In this document: piece by piece, positions 26,736 to 36,855 of the stretch | Layout of the letters: every line of letters begins with the position of its first letter | How positions within the stretch are numbered: the first letter of the stretch is position 1 | Translations under genes and position numbers: made by a program | The notes under the pieces: model-generated | Database searches by the model: none | Seen by the model: the letters and a program-made list of their open reading frames with translations, nothing else | What the model was told of the DNA's origin: nothing | From: Chloroflexota bacterium | GTDB lineage: Bacteria; Chloroflexota; Dehalococcoidia; Bin125 | DNA: 64,000 nucleotides | Assembly: GCA_028873865.1 (NCBI GenBank) | Contig: JAPPNI010000016.1 | Coordinates: 19,193-83,192, forward strand | Direction of reading: 5' to 3'

Positions 26736-26763
26736 AAGCGGCGGCTCGATCGGGCCGCCGCTT
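26736..26763 (+). terminator. Hairpin after the SDR pair, terminator-like
   Basis: A perfect 10-bp stem (AAGCGGCGGC / GCCGCCGCTT) with an 8-nt loop lies 26 bp past the stop at 26710 and is followed by CGCGTTT. The T run is very short, so termination is plausible rather than certain. Confidence 0.45.
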
Positions 26764-26792
26764 CGCGTTTCCGACGCCTGAAAGGGCGAACC

Positions 26793-27314
26793 ATGACCGA
26801 CGACCTGATCATCCGCGCTGCGATCGACGACGATGTGCCTCAGCTCGCCGACCTCTACAACCACTACATCATCAACACGCCGGCGACGTTCGACCTCGAA
26901 CCGCACACGGTCGCCCAGAAACGAGAGTGGTTCGCCAAGTTCTCTGATTCAGGTCCCTACCGCGTGATGGTCGCCGTCGAGCCGAACGGCAAGATTGTGG
27001 GCCACTCCTATTCCAGTGAGCTCTATCCCAAGGCCGCCTACGACAGCAGTGTCGCGACGAGCGTCTACCTCTTGCCCGGTGAGGTTGGCCGAGGGGTCGG
27101 AACCCGGCTGTGGTACGCGCTCTACGACGAACTGGTCAAGGTCGATGACTTGCATCAGCTCTTCGCCCTGATCACCTTGCCCAATGACGCCTCGGTGGGG
27201 ATGACCGAGAAGGTCGGCTATACGCTCTCGGGCGTCTGGAAAGAGTGCGGACGCAAGTTTGAGCAGTATTGGGATGTGGGAATCTGGCAACGGCCGATGC
27301 GCCTGAACGAGTAG
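26793..27314 (+). CDS. GNAT N-acetyltransferase (phosphinothricin acetyltransferase-like)
   Basis: A 173-residue acetyltransferase using acetyl-CoA. The PAT/MnaT-like layout is clear: IRAAIDDDVPQLADLYN, TFDLEP, the HSYSSELYPKAAY strand, the acetyl-CoA binding VGRGVGTRLW and the late NDASVGMTEKVGY, then FEQYWDVGIWQ. It may acetylate methionine sulfoximine-like or amine substrates. AAAGGG precedes the ATG at 26793. Earlier in-frame starts fall in the hairpin region and are rejected. It leads toward the DUF4389 gene 23 bp later. Confidence 0.85.
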   Translation: MTDDLIIRAAIDDDVPQLADLYNHYIINTPATFDLEPHTVAQKREWFAKFSDSGPYRVMVAVEPNGKIVGHSYSSELYPKAAYDSSVATSVYLLPGEVGRGVGTRLWYALYDELVKVDDLHQLFALITLPNDASVGMTEKVGYTLSGVWKECGRKFEQYWDVGIWQRPMRLNE

Positions 27315-27337
27315 TCTTCGCGCACAGGAGATGCTCT

Positions 27338-27982
27338 ATGGAACGCCAACCCGACGCATATCCCGCGCGGCTTGCAGTTGACTACCCGGAACGGCTTGAC
27401 CGAGTCAGTACTCTGCTTCGCATCCCCTTCATCATCCCCATCGGTATCGTCTCCTATCTGATGCCGGTGGCGCCACTGCTCGCGGTCAGCCTGGCCGTCG
27501 AGGGCTACATCGATGACTCCGGCACGGGCTGGTTCGCGGCAGCCTTCTTTCTGCCGCTGATCCTGATGATCCTGTTCCGCCGCAAGTATCCGCGTTGGTG
27601 GTTCGATTTCCTGCTCGAGTTGACCCGGTTCCAGTTCCGTGTCTCGGCCTACGGGGCGTTGCTGACCGACAGGTATCCGTCGACCGACGAGGAGCAGAAC
27701 GTGCACGTCGAACTGGACTATCCCGATGCCGAACAACTCAACAATCTCTTGCCGATTGTCAAGTGGCTATTGCTGATCCCGCACTACATCGTCCTCATCC
27801 TGCTGAGTATTGCGGCGTTGGTGGCTGTCATCGCGGCCTGGTTTGCGATTCTGATCACGGCACGCTATCCGCGATTCCTGTTCGACGTGGTCGTTGGCTT
27901 TGGACGCTATTGGCTTCGGGTGCAGGCCTACGGATTCCTGCTCATCACCGACCGCTATCCACCGTTTAGGCTGAGCGCATAA
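27338..27982 (+). CDS. DUF4389 membrane protein (duplicated unit)
   Basis: A 214-residue integral membrane protein with two repeats, each with a hydrophobic hairpin followed by an ARYP/RRKYPRW..FD segment and ending in Y-x-LLTDRYPxxxx (residues ~103-110 and ~200-208). That repeat is the mark of DUF4389. Its role is unknown. AGGAG lies 7 nt before the ATG. It sits between GNAT and flavin monooxygenase genes on the same strand. Confidence 0.78.
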   Translation: MERQPDAYPARLAVDYPERLDRVSTLLRIPFIIPIGIVSYLMPVAPLLAVSLAVEGYIDDSGTGWFAAAFFLPLILMILFRRKYPRWWFDFLLELTRFQFRVSAYGALLTDRYPSTDEEQNVHVELDYPDAEQLNNLLPIVKWLLLIPHYIVLILLSIAALVAVIAAWFAILITARYPRFLFDVVVGFGRYWLRVQAYGFLLITDRYPPFRLSA

Positions 27983-28010
27983 ATCACTGCGCAAGCGGGA
28001 GGAACCGACG

Positions 28011-28934
28011 ATGAGCGACCGGATCGGCATGGGCCTGGCTAACTTCCCCTTCTCCGATGTCGACACCATGTGGCGCTGGATCGACCTGTGCGAGGACAAC
28101 GATGTCGACTCGATCTGGCAGACCGATCGCCTGATCTCGAGAGAGCCAATCCTGGAGTCGATGACGTTCATGGCGGCGCTGGCCGCCCGCACCGAAAAGC
28201 TCAAGTTCGGCATGAACGTAGTCGTGGTCGGCTTCCGCGATCCGCTGGTCCTGGCCAAGCAGTGCGCGACAATCGATTTCCTCTCCAATGGCAGGATGCT
28301 GCCCGCCTTCGGCGTCGGCGGCGGCTTCGCGCCGGAGTGGAACGTCACCAATCGACAGTTGCGTGGCCGCGCGCCGATCGCCGACGAGATGCTCGACATC
28401 ATCAACGGACTCTGGAACGAGGAGTCGTTTACCTATCACGGCGACCATTTCACCTACGACAACGCCACGATCTCGCCGAAGCCGGTGCAGAATCCACTGC
28501 CGCTCTGGATCGGCGGCCACAGCAAAGCGGCGATCCGGCGCACGGCACGGATCGGCACGGGCTGGGTTGCGGGCGTCCAATCGGCGCACGAAGTGGGTCC
28601 AATCATCCAGCAGATCAAGGCGGCGCTTGCCGAGGCGGGACGCACGGACTACGAGCCGGATCACTTCGGCGCCGGCTTTGCCTACCACTTCGGCTCGTGG
28701 GACGACGCCGATGTTCAGGACAGCATTTCCGCCATCAAGCGCCGACTGCCGGATGTCGATCCTGCCACCTTCTATTCGGTGGGCACGGCAGAGGACATCC
28801 TGCGCCGCGTTGACGAGTACCGCGCGGCGGGAGTGAGCAAGTTCATCATGCGCCCGGTCGCACGCGGCGACGACGCAATCATGTACCAGTCGCAGCGGCT
28901 GTTCGACGAGGTGTTGCCCGTCGTCCACGCCTGA
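28011..28934 (+). CDS. Luciferase-like (LLM) flavin-dependent oxidoreductase
   Basis: A 307-residue TIM-barrel flavin enzyme of the bacterial luciferase / F420-dependent class. Segments typical of the family are MGLANFPFSDVDTMW, the SIWQTDRLI loop, KFGMNVVVVGFRDP, GRMLPAFGVGGGFAPEWN, LPLWIGGHSKAAIRRTARIG and a C-terminal YRAAGVSKFIMRP. It uses reduced FMN or F420 to oxygenate or reduce a substrate that cannot be named. A GGAGG site precedes the ATG. It converges with the inositol-phosphatase gene, with a 13-bp gap. Confidence 0.87.
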   Translation: MSDRIGMGLANFPFSDVDTMWRWIDLCEDNDVDSIWQTDRLISREPILESMTFMAALAARTEKLKFGMNVVVVGFRDPLVLAKQCATIDFLSNGRMLPAFGVGGGFAPEWNVTNRQLRGRAPIADEMLDIINGLWNEESFTYHGDHFTYDNATISPKPVQNPLPLWIGGHSKAAIRRTARIGTGWVAGVQSAHEVGPIIQQIKAALAEAGRTDYEPDHFGAGFAYHFGSWDDADVQDSISAIKRRLPDVDPATFYSVGTAEDILRRVDEYRAAGVSKFIMRPVARGDDAIMYQSQRLFDEVLPVVHA

Positions 28935-28947
28935 CGACAGGTGTCGG

Positions 28948-29949
28948 CTACGGGTACGAAGGCAGCGGCAGGTTCGGGAATGCCCGCTTGACGCTCTTGA
29001 CCGCCGCGCGCTTGGCTGTAGCGGCGACGCTCTGTTCCTTCTTCAGGTCAGACGCCGAGTTGGGCAGAACCGATGCATCCCCTGCTACGAGCGGATCACT
29101 CCAGGCCCTCAGCTTCGCCATCGTGGTGGGTCCGTCGATCCGATCGCAGAACCGAGTGAATGGCCGCCAACCGGCATCGCTGCGCCTGGTCTTCGTGTAG
29201 ACGGCACGGCCAGCGGCGATGCAAAGCGCGACTCCGCCGGCGACATCCCAGATCCTTGAGCCGTCGAAGAGCGCCATCTGCACCGAGCCTTCCGCGGCGA
29301 GGGCCAGCTCGGTCGCGGTGCTGCCGAACGTTCGCGCGATGCCGAATCGCCGTCCGGCTGGCCCGGTGACTCCACCAGTTCCGGCCGGGACGGTGCTCAG
29401 CCTCGAAGCAGCCTGTAACGCCGGGGCGCCGCAGTCGACCTCTTCGCCATTGAACATCAACCCTCGCCCTGAGCGCGCGTGATAGACACCAGGGGTGAGG
29501 AATCGATTGGACGGCAACCACATCGCTCCGGCGATTGGCGTGCCTCGATGCAAAATGCCGACCGAACAGGCAAACATGCCAATCCCGTTGATGAAGTTCG
29601 AGGTGCCGTCCAGCGGGTCGATCACCCAGACGATGTCGGCGTCGACCGGACCGCCGTTGTCACGTTCTTCTCCAAGCACGCCATGGCTGGGGAACTGGCG
29701 GTGAACTTCGTCGCGGATCAAATCCTCGATAGCGTGGTCGACCTCGGTCACCGGGTCATGCGCGTTTTGGCCTTTGAACGAGATCTCGATCGTCGCGTGA
29801 AAGCGATCCATGAGGATGTCGCCGCCGCGTTGCGCCAGCAACCGAGCGGCCTCAGCCAGGTGGGTCAACTCTTCGTCGTCGAGTAGTTCGGTCTCGGGGG
29901 ATAGATGAGATATGTCGGTCTCGGGGGATTCATCGGTCATGTTGGTCAT
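28948..29949 (-). CDS. Inositol monophosphatase family protein
   Basis: A 333-residue Mg2+-dependent phosphatase. The metal-binding signature WVIDPLDGTSNFINGIG is near residue 115, preceded by GEERDNGG and followed by the late IWDVAGGVALC motif with the second metal aspartate. Substrates in the family include inositol phosphates, histidinol phosphate and PAP. The N-terminal ~30 residues are acidic and outside the core. The C-terminal ~45 residues extend past the family end. A TAACCT box 6 nt before the ATG suggests a leaderless transcript. Confidence 0.85.
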   Translation of the reverse strand: MTNMTDESPETDISHLSPETELLDDEELTHLAEAARLLAQRGGDILMDRFHATIEISFKGQNAHDPVTEVDHAIEDLIRDEVHRQFPSHGVLGEERDNGGPVDADIVWVIDPLDGTSNFINGIGMFACSVGILHRGTPIAGAMWLPSNRFLTPGVYHARSGRGLMFNGEEVDCGAPALQAASRLSTVPAGTGGVTGPAGRRFGIARTFGSTATELALAAEGSVQMALFDGSRIWDVAGGVALCIAAGRAVYTKTRRSDAGWRPFTRFCDRIDGPTTMAKLRAWSDPLVAGDASVLPNSASDLKKEQSVAATAKRAAVKSVKRAFPNLPLPSYP

Positions 29950-29955
29950 ATCAGC

Positions 29956-29961
29956 AGGTTA
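29956..29961 (-). promoter_or_regulatory. -10 box of a probable leaderless promoter (TAACCT)
   Basis: TAACCT on the minus strand ends 6 nt before the ATG at 29949, with no Shine-Dalgarno. Confidence 0.45.
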
Positions 29962-30005
29962 CCCTTTGTTTTGCTACCCGCACCCTCAGCGAAGGGCCTG
30001 GCAAA

Positions 30006-31235
30006 ATGTCTAACCAACACGCAACATCGGACGAGACGCTTCGTCACTCAAGCGGTCCCGGCCAGGCGACGGTACAAACGGGCACGGCAGGGGCGTCGGC
30101 CGCCGTTGGATTCGAGGCGGAGTGGGAAGCGGCATGTGAGTCGGCGCTGAACGGCCTGAGTCTCAGCACTTCTCCCGATCTGCTGATGGTGTTCATCGAT
30201 TCGCGTTACGCCACCCACTATGAGGAGATCGTCGCACGATTGCGAGCACACACCGGCGCTCGCCACCTGATTGGCGCGTCGGGACAGAGCGTGATTGGTT
30301 CTTCGTTAGAGGCGGAAGAAGGCTCCGCGATCGCGGTTCTCGGTCTCTCCCTACCGGGGGCGGAGTTGACGCCAATCGCGGTGGACCCGCAGTCGATGTC
30401 CGATGACGTCTTCGCTCCGCTGCAGGACGGTCCTGACGTCTGGCTGTTCTTTAGTAATCCGTTCACCATCATGACCGATCAACTGGTGTCGCATTTGCAG
30501 CAGCTGCGGCCGGAGATCACACTGTTGGGCGGAATGGCTTCGTCGCATCGTCAGCAGCAAGGCTGCGCCGTATTCATTGACGACCAAGTGTTGATGGGCG
30601 GCGCGGTGATGATGGGATTGAGTGGCGTCTCAGTGAAGCCGGTCGTCGCGCAAGGAGCCGAACCACTCGGTCAGCCGTGGATCGTGACCGAATGCGAAGC
30701 GAACACGGTCAAGTCGCTGGGATCGAGGCCTGCGCTTGAGGTCTTGCAGGAGACGCTCTGGGAACTCGATGAATCGACGCGAGAGCGAGCCGCTCGCAAT
30801 CTCCTCGTTGGACTGGCGATGAACGAGTACCAGGAGACTCATGAGCGCGGCGACTTCCTGATTCGCAACGTGATGGGCGCCGACCGAGAGTCGGGCGCGG
30901 TCGCGATCAATGCGATTCCCAGGGTGGGGCAGACGTTCCAGTTCCAGTTCCGCGATGCCCAGGCTGCCGACGACGATCTGCGCACGCGCCTGTCGGACCT
31001 GCGAGATGCCCTGGAACCGGGAGAAGAAGTGCTCGGAGCCTTGCTCTGCTCATGCAACGGCCGTGGCCGTGGACTCTTCGGAGAGCCGGACCACGATGCG
31101 TCGGCGCTCTCAGAGATTTTCGGGCCGGTGCCAACGGCCGGGTTCTTCTGCAATGGAGAGATTGGGCCGGTCGGGGGCGAGAACCACCTCCACGGCTTTA
31201 CGGCGTCAATCGCGGTGCTGACAGCGGATGGTTAG
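30006..31235 (+). CDS. FIST domain sensory protein (FIST_N + FIST_C)
   Basis: A 409-residue soluble protein with both halves of the FIST sensory module. The N-terminal half (~40-240) contains LLMVFIDSRYATHYEEIV and HLIGASGQSVIGS; the C-terminal half ends with the hallmark LLCSCNGRGRGLFG and PTAGFFCNGEIGPVGG. FIST domains bind small ligands such as amino acids in signalling proteins. No output domain is fused, so the partner must be separate. AAGGG lies upstream of the ATG. Its stop overlaps that of the convergent MoaD-like gene. Confidence 0.87.
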   Translation: MSNQHATSDETLRHSSGPGQATVQTGTAGASAAVGFEAEWEAACESALNGLSLSTSPDLLMVFIDSRYATHYEEIVARLRAHTGARHLIGASGQSVIGSSLEAEEGSAIAVLGLSLPGAELTPIAVDPQSMSDDVFAPLQDGPDVWLFFSNPFTIMTDQLVSHLQQLRPEITLLGGMASSHRQQQGCAVFIDDQVLMGGAVMMGLSGVSVKPVVAQGAEPLGQPWIVTECEANTVKSLGSRPALEVLQETLWELDESTRERAARNLLVGLAMNEYQETHERGDFLIRNVMGADRESGAVAINAIPRVGQTFQFQFRDAQAADDDLRTRLSDLRDALEPGEEVLGALLCSCNGRGRGLFGEPDHDASALSEIFGPVPTAGFFCNGEIGPVGGENHLHGFTASIAVLTADG

Positions 31236-31504
31236 CCCTTCGACCCTCCACTGATCTGTGGGACGATCGCGATTTCCGCCCCTTCGGGCACTCTGGTGAT
31301 CAGGCCGGTCGAGACAACATCTCCGTTGATCGCCAGGGAGATCCCCCGGCCGATCTTCGCTCCGTCGATGAGGCGATCGGCCAGTTCGGGATAGCGCGGG
31401 GCGAGGTCTCTGACGATCGCCCTGATGTTGTGACCCTCGGCCGTCAGGACCGACTCACCATTGGTGAGGGTCCTGAGGGGCTGAGGGATCAGGACGGTGA
31501 CCAT
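31232..31504 (-). CDS. MoaD/ThiS-like ubiquitin-fold sulfur carrier with C-terminal extension
   Basis: A 90-residue beta-grasp protein: IPQPLRTLTNGESVL, the Asn/Ala helix region, an INGDVVSTGLITRVPEGAEIAIVPQISGG end. Carriers of this family are activated at a terminal Gly-Gly; here Gly-Gly is followed by Ser-Lys-Gly, so activation would need trimming or a different mechanism. It is the last gene of the molybdenum hydroxylase operon, 36 bp after the large subunit stop, which suggests a role in molybdopterin or sulfur supply for that enzyme. The stop overlaps that of the FIST gene. Confidence 0.72.
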   Translation of the reverse strand: MVTVLIPQPLRTLTNGESVLTAEGHNIRAIVRDLAPRYPELADRLIDGAKIGRGISLAINGDVVSTGLITRVPEGAEIAIVPQISGGSKG

Positions 31505-31540
31505 GTTCGCCGTCCCTGACGCCGCCAGAGCTGTTGGCGG

Positions 31541-33844
31541 CTAATCGCCGCCGAGCACGGTGGCGTCGAGGATCGCGCGGGGCGACATCGGCAGCTCGTT
31601 CATGTGCACGCCGATTGCGTTCGCGATGGCAGCGCGAACCGCCGGAGCCGGCGGAATGATCGGCACCTCGCCGACACCGCGAACACCGTAAGGGTGTCCG
31701 GGATTCGGGACCTCAACGATGATCGGCTCGATCATCGGCAGGTCGAGTGCTGTCGGCATGCGGTAATCGAGCAGACTGGCGTTCTTGAGGTCGCCAGAGT
31801 CGTCGTAGTAGTACTCCTCGTTGAGCGCCATGCCGACGCCCTGCGCGACGCCGCCCTGCATTTGGCCCTCGACGTAGGCCGGGTGGATCGCCGTGCCGGC
31901 GTCCTGGACGGCCGTGTAGCGGAGCACGTCAACCTTGCCGGTGTCGGGATCGACCTCGACGTCGACGATGTGGGTCGCGAAGGCGGGCCCGCTGGAGGTC
32001 TTGTTCACGTCGGCGCGACCAACGATGTGTCCGCCGGAAGTTACGAGCTGAGCAGCGAGTTCCTTGAATGTGAACTGCTGATCGTTGCCGTCTTCGTCAG
32101 CGGGACCTCGAATGATCGCGTCGTCTCCGTAGGTGACGTCGGACGCGTCGCACTCCCAGATCTGGGCGGCGCGCTCTTCCATCTGGCGACGGATGTCCAT
32201 CGCGGTCTCGTAAGCAGCCCAGCCTCCGGCGAAAGTGGTTCGGCTGCCGCCGGTGACCTGTGTGTAGCCGACCGAGTTGGTGTCAACGACGTGCGGGTGA
32301 ACATCCTCGGCGGAGATGCCGAGAGTCTCGGCGAGCTGCATCGCGATCGAGGCGCGGGTGCCGCCGATATCGGTCGAACCGAGCACGAGCGGAACAGTGC
32401 CGTCGCCGTTGACCTGTGCGTAGGCGGAGGACTCAAAGCCAATGTTGAACCAGAAGCCCTGGGCGATGCCACGGCCGCGGTTCGGGCCCTGGAGCTCCGA
32501 TTGCCAGTGCGGCGAATCCTGTGCAGCCTGGAGGCACTCGACGTTGCCGATCACGCCGTAGGTGAAGCCGTCGGCGCGCTGCGCGCCCTCTTCACAAGCG
32601 TTCTGCAGCCGCATCTCGAGCGGATCGAGGCCGAGCTCTTCAGCGAGCTCGTTCAGCACCGACTCGGTGGCGAACTCGGACTGCGGCGCGCCGGGAGCCC
32701 GGTAGGCGGCGGTCTTCGGCTTGTTCACGACTACGTCGTAGCCGTCGATCCGCTGGTTGGGGATGTCGTAGGGAGCCAAGGCACACATCGCGCCGGCGCC
32801 GACCGGTGAGCCAGGGTAGGCGCCCGCCTCGAAGGCGAGGTGAACGTCGGCCGCCGTAATGGTGCCGTCTCGCTTCGCGCCCATGCGGACGCGCATGTAG
32901 GTGCCTGAGGTCGGACCGGTGGCGAGCAGCACTTCCTCGCGGTTCATGGTCAGCTTCACGGGCCGGCCGGTCTTCTGCGAGAGCAACGCAGCCAACGGCT
33001 CGAGGTAGACGGGGATTTTGCCGCCGAAACCGCCGCCGATTTCCATGGGTGTGACCTTCACCTGAGACGGCGAGAGCTGCAACAGCGGCGCGACGGAGTC
33101 GCGGACGACGAAGGCGCCCTGGGTCGACGTCCAGATGTCGAGGGTGCCATCAGCTCGGTAGTAGGCGGTGCCGTTGTGCGGCTCGATGTAACCCTGGTGC
33201 GCCATTGACGTCTCGAACTCACGCTCAATGACCACGTCGGCGTCGGCGAATCCGGCGTCGAGGTCGCCCTTGGTGAACTGCAAGTGCGAGGCGGTGTTGC
33301 TGGCGTTGTCGCTCTTCGAGCCGTCCATCTCACCGGTATGCAGGCTGTCGTGCAGCAACGGCGAACCGTCGACCATCGCATCGCGCACGTCGAGCACCGG
33401 GGTGAGGACTTCGTACTCGACCTCGATCAGCTCGATCGCATCCTCGGCGATGTGGTGATCGGTCGCCGCGACGGCGGCGATGGCGTGTCCCTTGTAGAGG
33501 ACCTTGTCCGAGGCGATCACATTGTCCAGCACCCAGTTGAGCTGCGCGGTGCCCTCGCCGGTGTCGATCACCTCGTCGGAGGCGCGAGGGAAGTCGGCGT
33601 TGGTGATCACGGCGAGGACGCCTTCGAGCGCCTCGGCCTTGGACGTGTCGATGCTGACGATCCGTGCGTGGGCATGCGGGCTACGCAGGACCCGGCCGGC
33701 GAGCATTCCAGGCAAAGTGATGTCGGCGCCGTACTGTGCAGCGCCCGTCACCTTGTCCACGCCGTCATGGCGGATTGGACGCGTGCCGATGACGTCGTAC
33801 TGTTCGGTCTCTTTCGACTGTGGTTGCGACTGTGCGGTGACCAT
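31541..33844 (-). CDS. Molybdenum hydroxylase large subunit (xanthine dehydrogenase / CoxL family)
   Basis: A 767-residue molybdopterin-binding subunit. The a/b hammerhead domain is at the N-terminus (DKVTGAAQYGADITLPGMLAG), followed by the Mo-pterin segments GGGFGGK near residue 270, AYRAPGAPQ near residue 380 and the active-site glutamate in VRGVGEVP near the C-terminus. The loop AYRAPGAP lacks the cysteine of CO dehydrogenase (AYRCSFR), so this is a hydroxylase of another organic substrate, not a true CoxL. It probably forms an (alpha-beta-gamma)2 complex with the two subunits encoded upstream. Confidence 0.9.
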   Translation of the reverse strand: MVTAQSQPQSKETEQYDVIGTRPIRHDGVDKVTGAAQYGADITLPGMLAGRVLRSPHAHARIVSIDTSKAEALEGVLAVITNADFPRASDEVIDTGEGTAQLNWVLDNVIASDKVLYKGHAIAAVAATDHHIAEDAIELIEVEYEVLTPVLDVRDAMVDGSPLLHDSLHTGEMDGSKSDNASNTASHLQFTKGDLDAGFADADVVIEREFETSMAHQGYIEPHNGTAYYRADGTLDIWTSTQGAFVVRDSVAPLLQLSPSQVKVTPMEIGGGFGGKIPVYLEPLAALLSQKTGRPVKLTMNREEVLLATGPTSGTYMRVRMGAKRDGTITAADVHLAFEAGAYPGSPVGAGAMCALAPYDIPNQRIDGYDVVVNKPKTAAYRAPGAPQSEFATESVLNELAEELGLDPLEMRLQNACEEGAQRADGFTYGVIGNVECLQAAQDSPHWQSELQGPNRGRGIAQGFWFNIGFESSAYAQVNGDGTVPLVLGSTDIGGTRASIAMQLAETLGISAEDVHPHVVDTNSVGYTQVTGGSRTTFAGGWAAYETAMDIRRQMEERAAQIWECDASDVTYGDDAIIRGPADEDGNDQQFTFKELAAQLVTSGGHIVGRADVNKTSSGPAFATHIVDVEVDPDTGKVDVLRYTAVQDAGTAIHPAYVEGQMQGGVAQGVGMALNEEYYYDDSGDLKNASLLDYRMPTALDLPMIEPIIVEVPNPGHPYGVRGVGEVPIIPPAPAVRAAIANAIGVHMNELPMSPRAILDATVLGGD

Positions 33845-33880
33845 GCGAAGAATCCTCTCGTCTGCGGGTGGTTGGTGTCG

Positions 33881-34360
<480 letters not shown>

Positions 34361-34398
34361 GGGGGAGAGTCCTCCGTCGATTAATCGGATTGATTAGC

Positions 34399-35265
34399 TC
34401 AGGCAGCGCGCTCGGCGGCCTGCCGGATGGTGCGCTCGGTCAGCACGCCCGCGAGGTGGACTCGCTGGCGAATACTGCCGCGCATGTCGGTGATCGGACT
34501 GGCGGCAGCGCTGGAAGCGGCGGCGGCGGCGGCGATCGTGTCCTCGCTGAGCGGCTGTCCAACGATCGCGGCGGCGGCGTCCGCTACCAGCAGCGGCGTC
34601 GGCGCAACGGCGCCAATCGCGACACGCGCCCAGTTCACAGTCCCGTCGCTGTCGAGGCGCAGCTGCGTGGCTGCGTTGGTGACCGCGATGTCCATCTCGT
34701 TGCGCGGGATGAAGCGCAGGAAGCGCGCGCCTGAGCCCGTGGCCGGAGCGGGGAAGTGCAGCTTGACGACGAACTCGCCGTCGCCCAGCACGTTGCGGCC
34801 GGGCGCGGTGCAGAAGTCCTCGACTGCAACGCTACGGCGGCCGTTTGGTCCGGCGATTTCGACCTGTGCCTCAAGAACGATCAGAGACGGGATTCCGTCC
34901 GCAGCCGGCGAGGAGTTACACAGGTTTCCACCGAGCGAAGCGCGGCCCTGGATCGCGGTGCCTCCGATCAGCGAAGTCGAGTCGACCAGAATCGGAAAGT
35001 TCCTGGCGATCGCGTCGTCGCCGTAGATCTCGTAGCAGGGCGTGGCTGCACCGATGGTCAGGCTGCCGTCACCGCCATGGGAGATGCTGACCACTTCGGG
35101 AATGTGCTTGATGTCGACGAACAGGTCGATGTCGCGCGTGCGCTCACGGGCCTGGACGATGACGTCGGTTCCGCCGGCCAGAGGACGGGCGCCTTCGCCC
35201 CCGTCTTGCAGCAGGCTGACCGCCTCTTCCACGCTCTCGGCGCGGGCGTATTTGACCGCTTGCAC
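34399..35265 (-). CDS. FAD subunit of molybdenum hydroxylase (CoxM-like)
   Basis: A 288-residue FAD-binding PCMH-type protein. The pyrophosphate loop PLAGGTDVIVQAR is near residue 32, IGAATPCYEI and the flavin segment RASLGGNLCNSSPAAD follow, and the CO-dehydrogenase flavoprotein C-terminal domain closes the protein. I place the start at GTG 35265, because GAGGAGG lies 8 nt upstream, instead of the longer ATG-started frame at 35346 that adds 27 residues unlike the family. First gene of the four-gene operon. Confidence 0.9.
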   Translation of the reverse strand: MQAVKYARAESVEEAVSLLQDGGEGARPLAGGTDVIVQARERTRDIDLFVDIKHIPEVVSISHGGDGSLTIGAATPCYEIYGDDAIARNFPILVDSTSLIGGTAIQGRASLGGNLCNSSPAADGIPSLIVLEAQVEIAGPNGRRSVAVEDFCTAPGRNVLGDGEFVVKLHFPAPATGSGARFLRFIPRNEMDIAVTNAATQLRLDSDGTVNWARVAIGAVAPTPLLVADAAAAIVGQPLSEDTIAAAAAASSAAASPITDMRGSIRQRVHLAGVLTERTIRQAAERAA

Positions 35266-35416
35266 GTAGTCCGCCTCCTCAACATTTGCGCCTCTGGAGC
35301 GCTCGATTTCAGACAACAGATCGATCTGGTGACGCCGCGCCTGCACACGCCGGGGCGGCGTTCAACCGCAAGAAGTGTAGCGCACACCCTCGCACCGGAC
35401 GCAGCGAACGGAGCGC

Positions 35417-36769
35417 TCAGTAGCGCGGTCTCACCCAGCGGAGCATGGCGAATCCCAGCACTGCCGCGACGATTGACGCGGCGAAGATGCCGATCTTTGC
35501 GCCCTCGAGTAGATCCGCCTCTCCCGACCCGAAACTCAGGTTGGCGATGAAGATGGCGACCGTAAAGCCGATGCCGGCCAACAGGGCTGCGCCGCCGAGA
35601 TGGGACCAACGCAACTGCTCGGGTTTGAACGCGATTCCCAACCGGATCGCCAGTGCCGAAGCTCCCACGATGCCGACGAATTTGCCGAGCAGCAGACCGA
35701 GGAAAATGCCCCAGGCGATGTTGGAACTCAAGGCGGCGTCGATGCTCTCCCCGGTGATGTGAATGCCAGCGTTGGCCAGGGCGAATATCGGAACGACTAT
35801 GAATGCCGATATCGGCGCCATTCCCTCTTCCAGACGCTCCAGCGGACTCAATCCTTCGCGGGCAACGTGCTCGACGTTGCGCAGCGCCTCGTGGGAATCA
35901 TGCTCGCGGACTGCGGGATCGGGGTCCTCCTGGACATAGCGCAGACGCTGGAGCAGATAGTCGATCCGTCTTGTGATCCCCTTGTCGTCGTAGAGCGCAT
36001 CGGCTGGGACGATCAGCCCCAGGATTACACCGGCGAGCGTGGCATGTACTCCCGCCTCCCAGAGCGTGAGCCAGAGAAACACTCCTCCAATGGCATGAAT
36101 GCCGAAGTGGCGGAATCCGGCACGCTTGAGCAGAAGGAGGAAGACAATCGCCCCGACCATGCCCAGGATCCACTCGACCTGGATCGAGTCGGAATAGAAG
36201 ATCGCGATGATCAAGATGCCGCCGACGTCATCGGCCACCGCCAGGGTGAGCAGAAACACTTTGAGCTGGATTGGTACGCCGCGACCAACCAGAGCCAGGA
36301 CACCGAGGGCAAATGCGATGTCGGTCGCAACCGGAATGCCCCATCCGGACGAGCCCTCGCCGCCGGCATTGAGTGCGGCGTACAAGGCCGCCGGCACGAC
36401 CATGCCACCCAGCGCAGCCACGATCGGCAGCGCCGCCTGGCGCGGGTTGCGCAGTTCGCCGTGGGTGAACTCGCGCTTGATCTCGGCCCCGACGACAAGG
36501 AAAAAGACAACCATCATGACATCGTTGACGACGTGCTGCAGCGACTGATCGAACGACCAGATGGCTAGATCAAGTTTGATGTGGGTATGCCAGAAGGAGT
36601 CGTAAGAACCGAAGTCGAGATTGGCCCAGATCAACGCCACGGCTGCGGCAAAGACGAGAACGATACCACCGGCGGCCTCAACCTCCATGAACCGCAACGT
36701 CGTCTGCACGACGATTCGTCGGAATGGGTCGTTGCCCTCGCGCCAGCGAGGTCGGAAGAGATCAGCCAT
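35417..36769 (-). CDS. nhaA: Na+/H+ antiporter NhaA
   Basis: A 450-residue membrane exchanger with about twelve helices. The sodium/proton-binding AVADDVGGI motif is near residue 190, the discontinuous-helix ATDIAFALGVLALVG precedes it, and conserved VVNDVMMVVFFLVVGAEIKRE occurs in the N-terminal third. A charged loop of ~45 residues between ~265 and ~310 is longer than in E. coli NhaA. It exports Na+ at alkaline pH. It could work with the Kef-type antiporter elsewhere in the window for ion balance, fitting a saline habitat. Confidence 0.92.
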   Translation of the reverse strand: MADLFRPRWREGNDPFRRIVVQTTLRFMEVEAAGGIVLVFAAAVALIWANLDFGSYDSFWHTHIKLDLAIWSFDQSLQHVVNDVMMVVFFLVVGAEIKREFTHGELRNPRQAALPIVAALGGMVVPAALYAALNAGGEGSSGWGIPVATDIAFALGVLALVGRGVPIQLKVFLLTLAVADDVGGILIIAIFYSDSIQVEWILGMVGAIVFLLLLKRAGFRHFGIHAIGGVFLWLTLWEAGVHATLAGVILGLIVPADALYDDKGITRRIDYLLQRLRYVQEDPDPAVREHDSHEALRNVEHVAREGLSPLERLEEGMAPISAFIVVPIFALANAGIHITGESIDAALSSNIAWGIFLGLLLGKFVGIVGASALAIRLGIAFKPEQLRWSHLGGAALLAGIGFTVAIFIANLSFGSGEADLLEGAKIGIFAASIVAAVLGFAMLRWVRPRY

Positions 36770-36855
36770 GCGGCGCCTGCTTCTTCACCTTCGGTCTCGC
36801 GGTTTGCACGACTTCAACCGTGAGCATCCTATCGCGCCCGGCATCCCGAAATGAT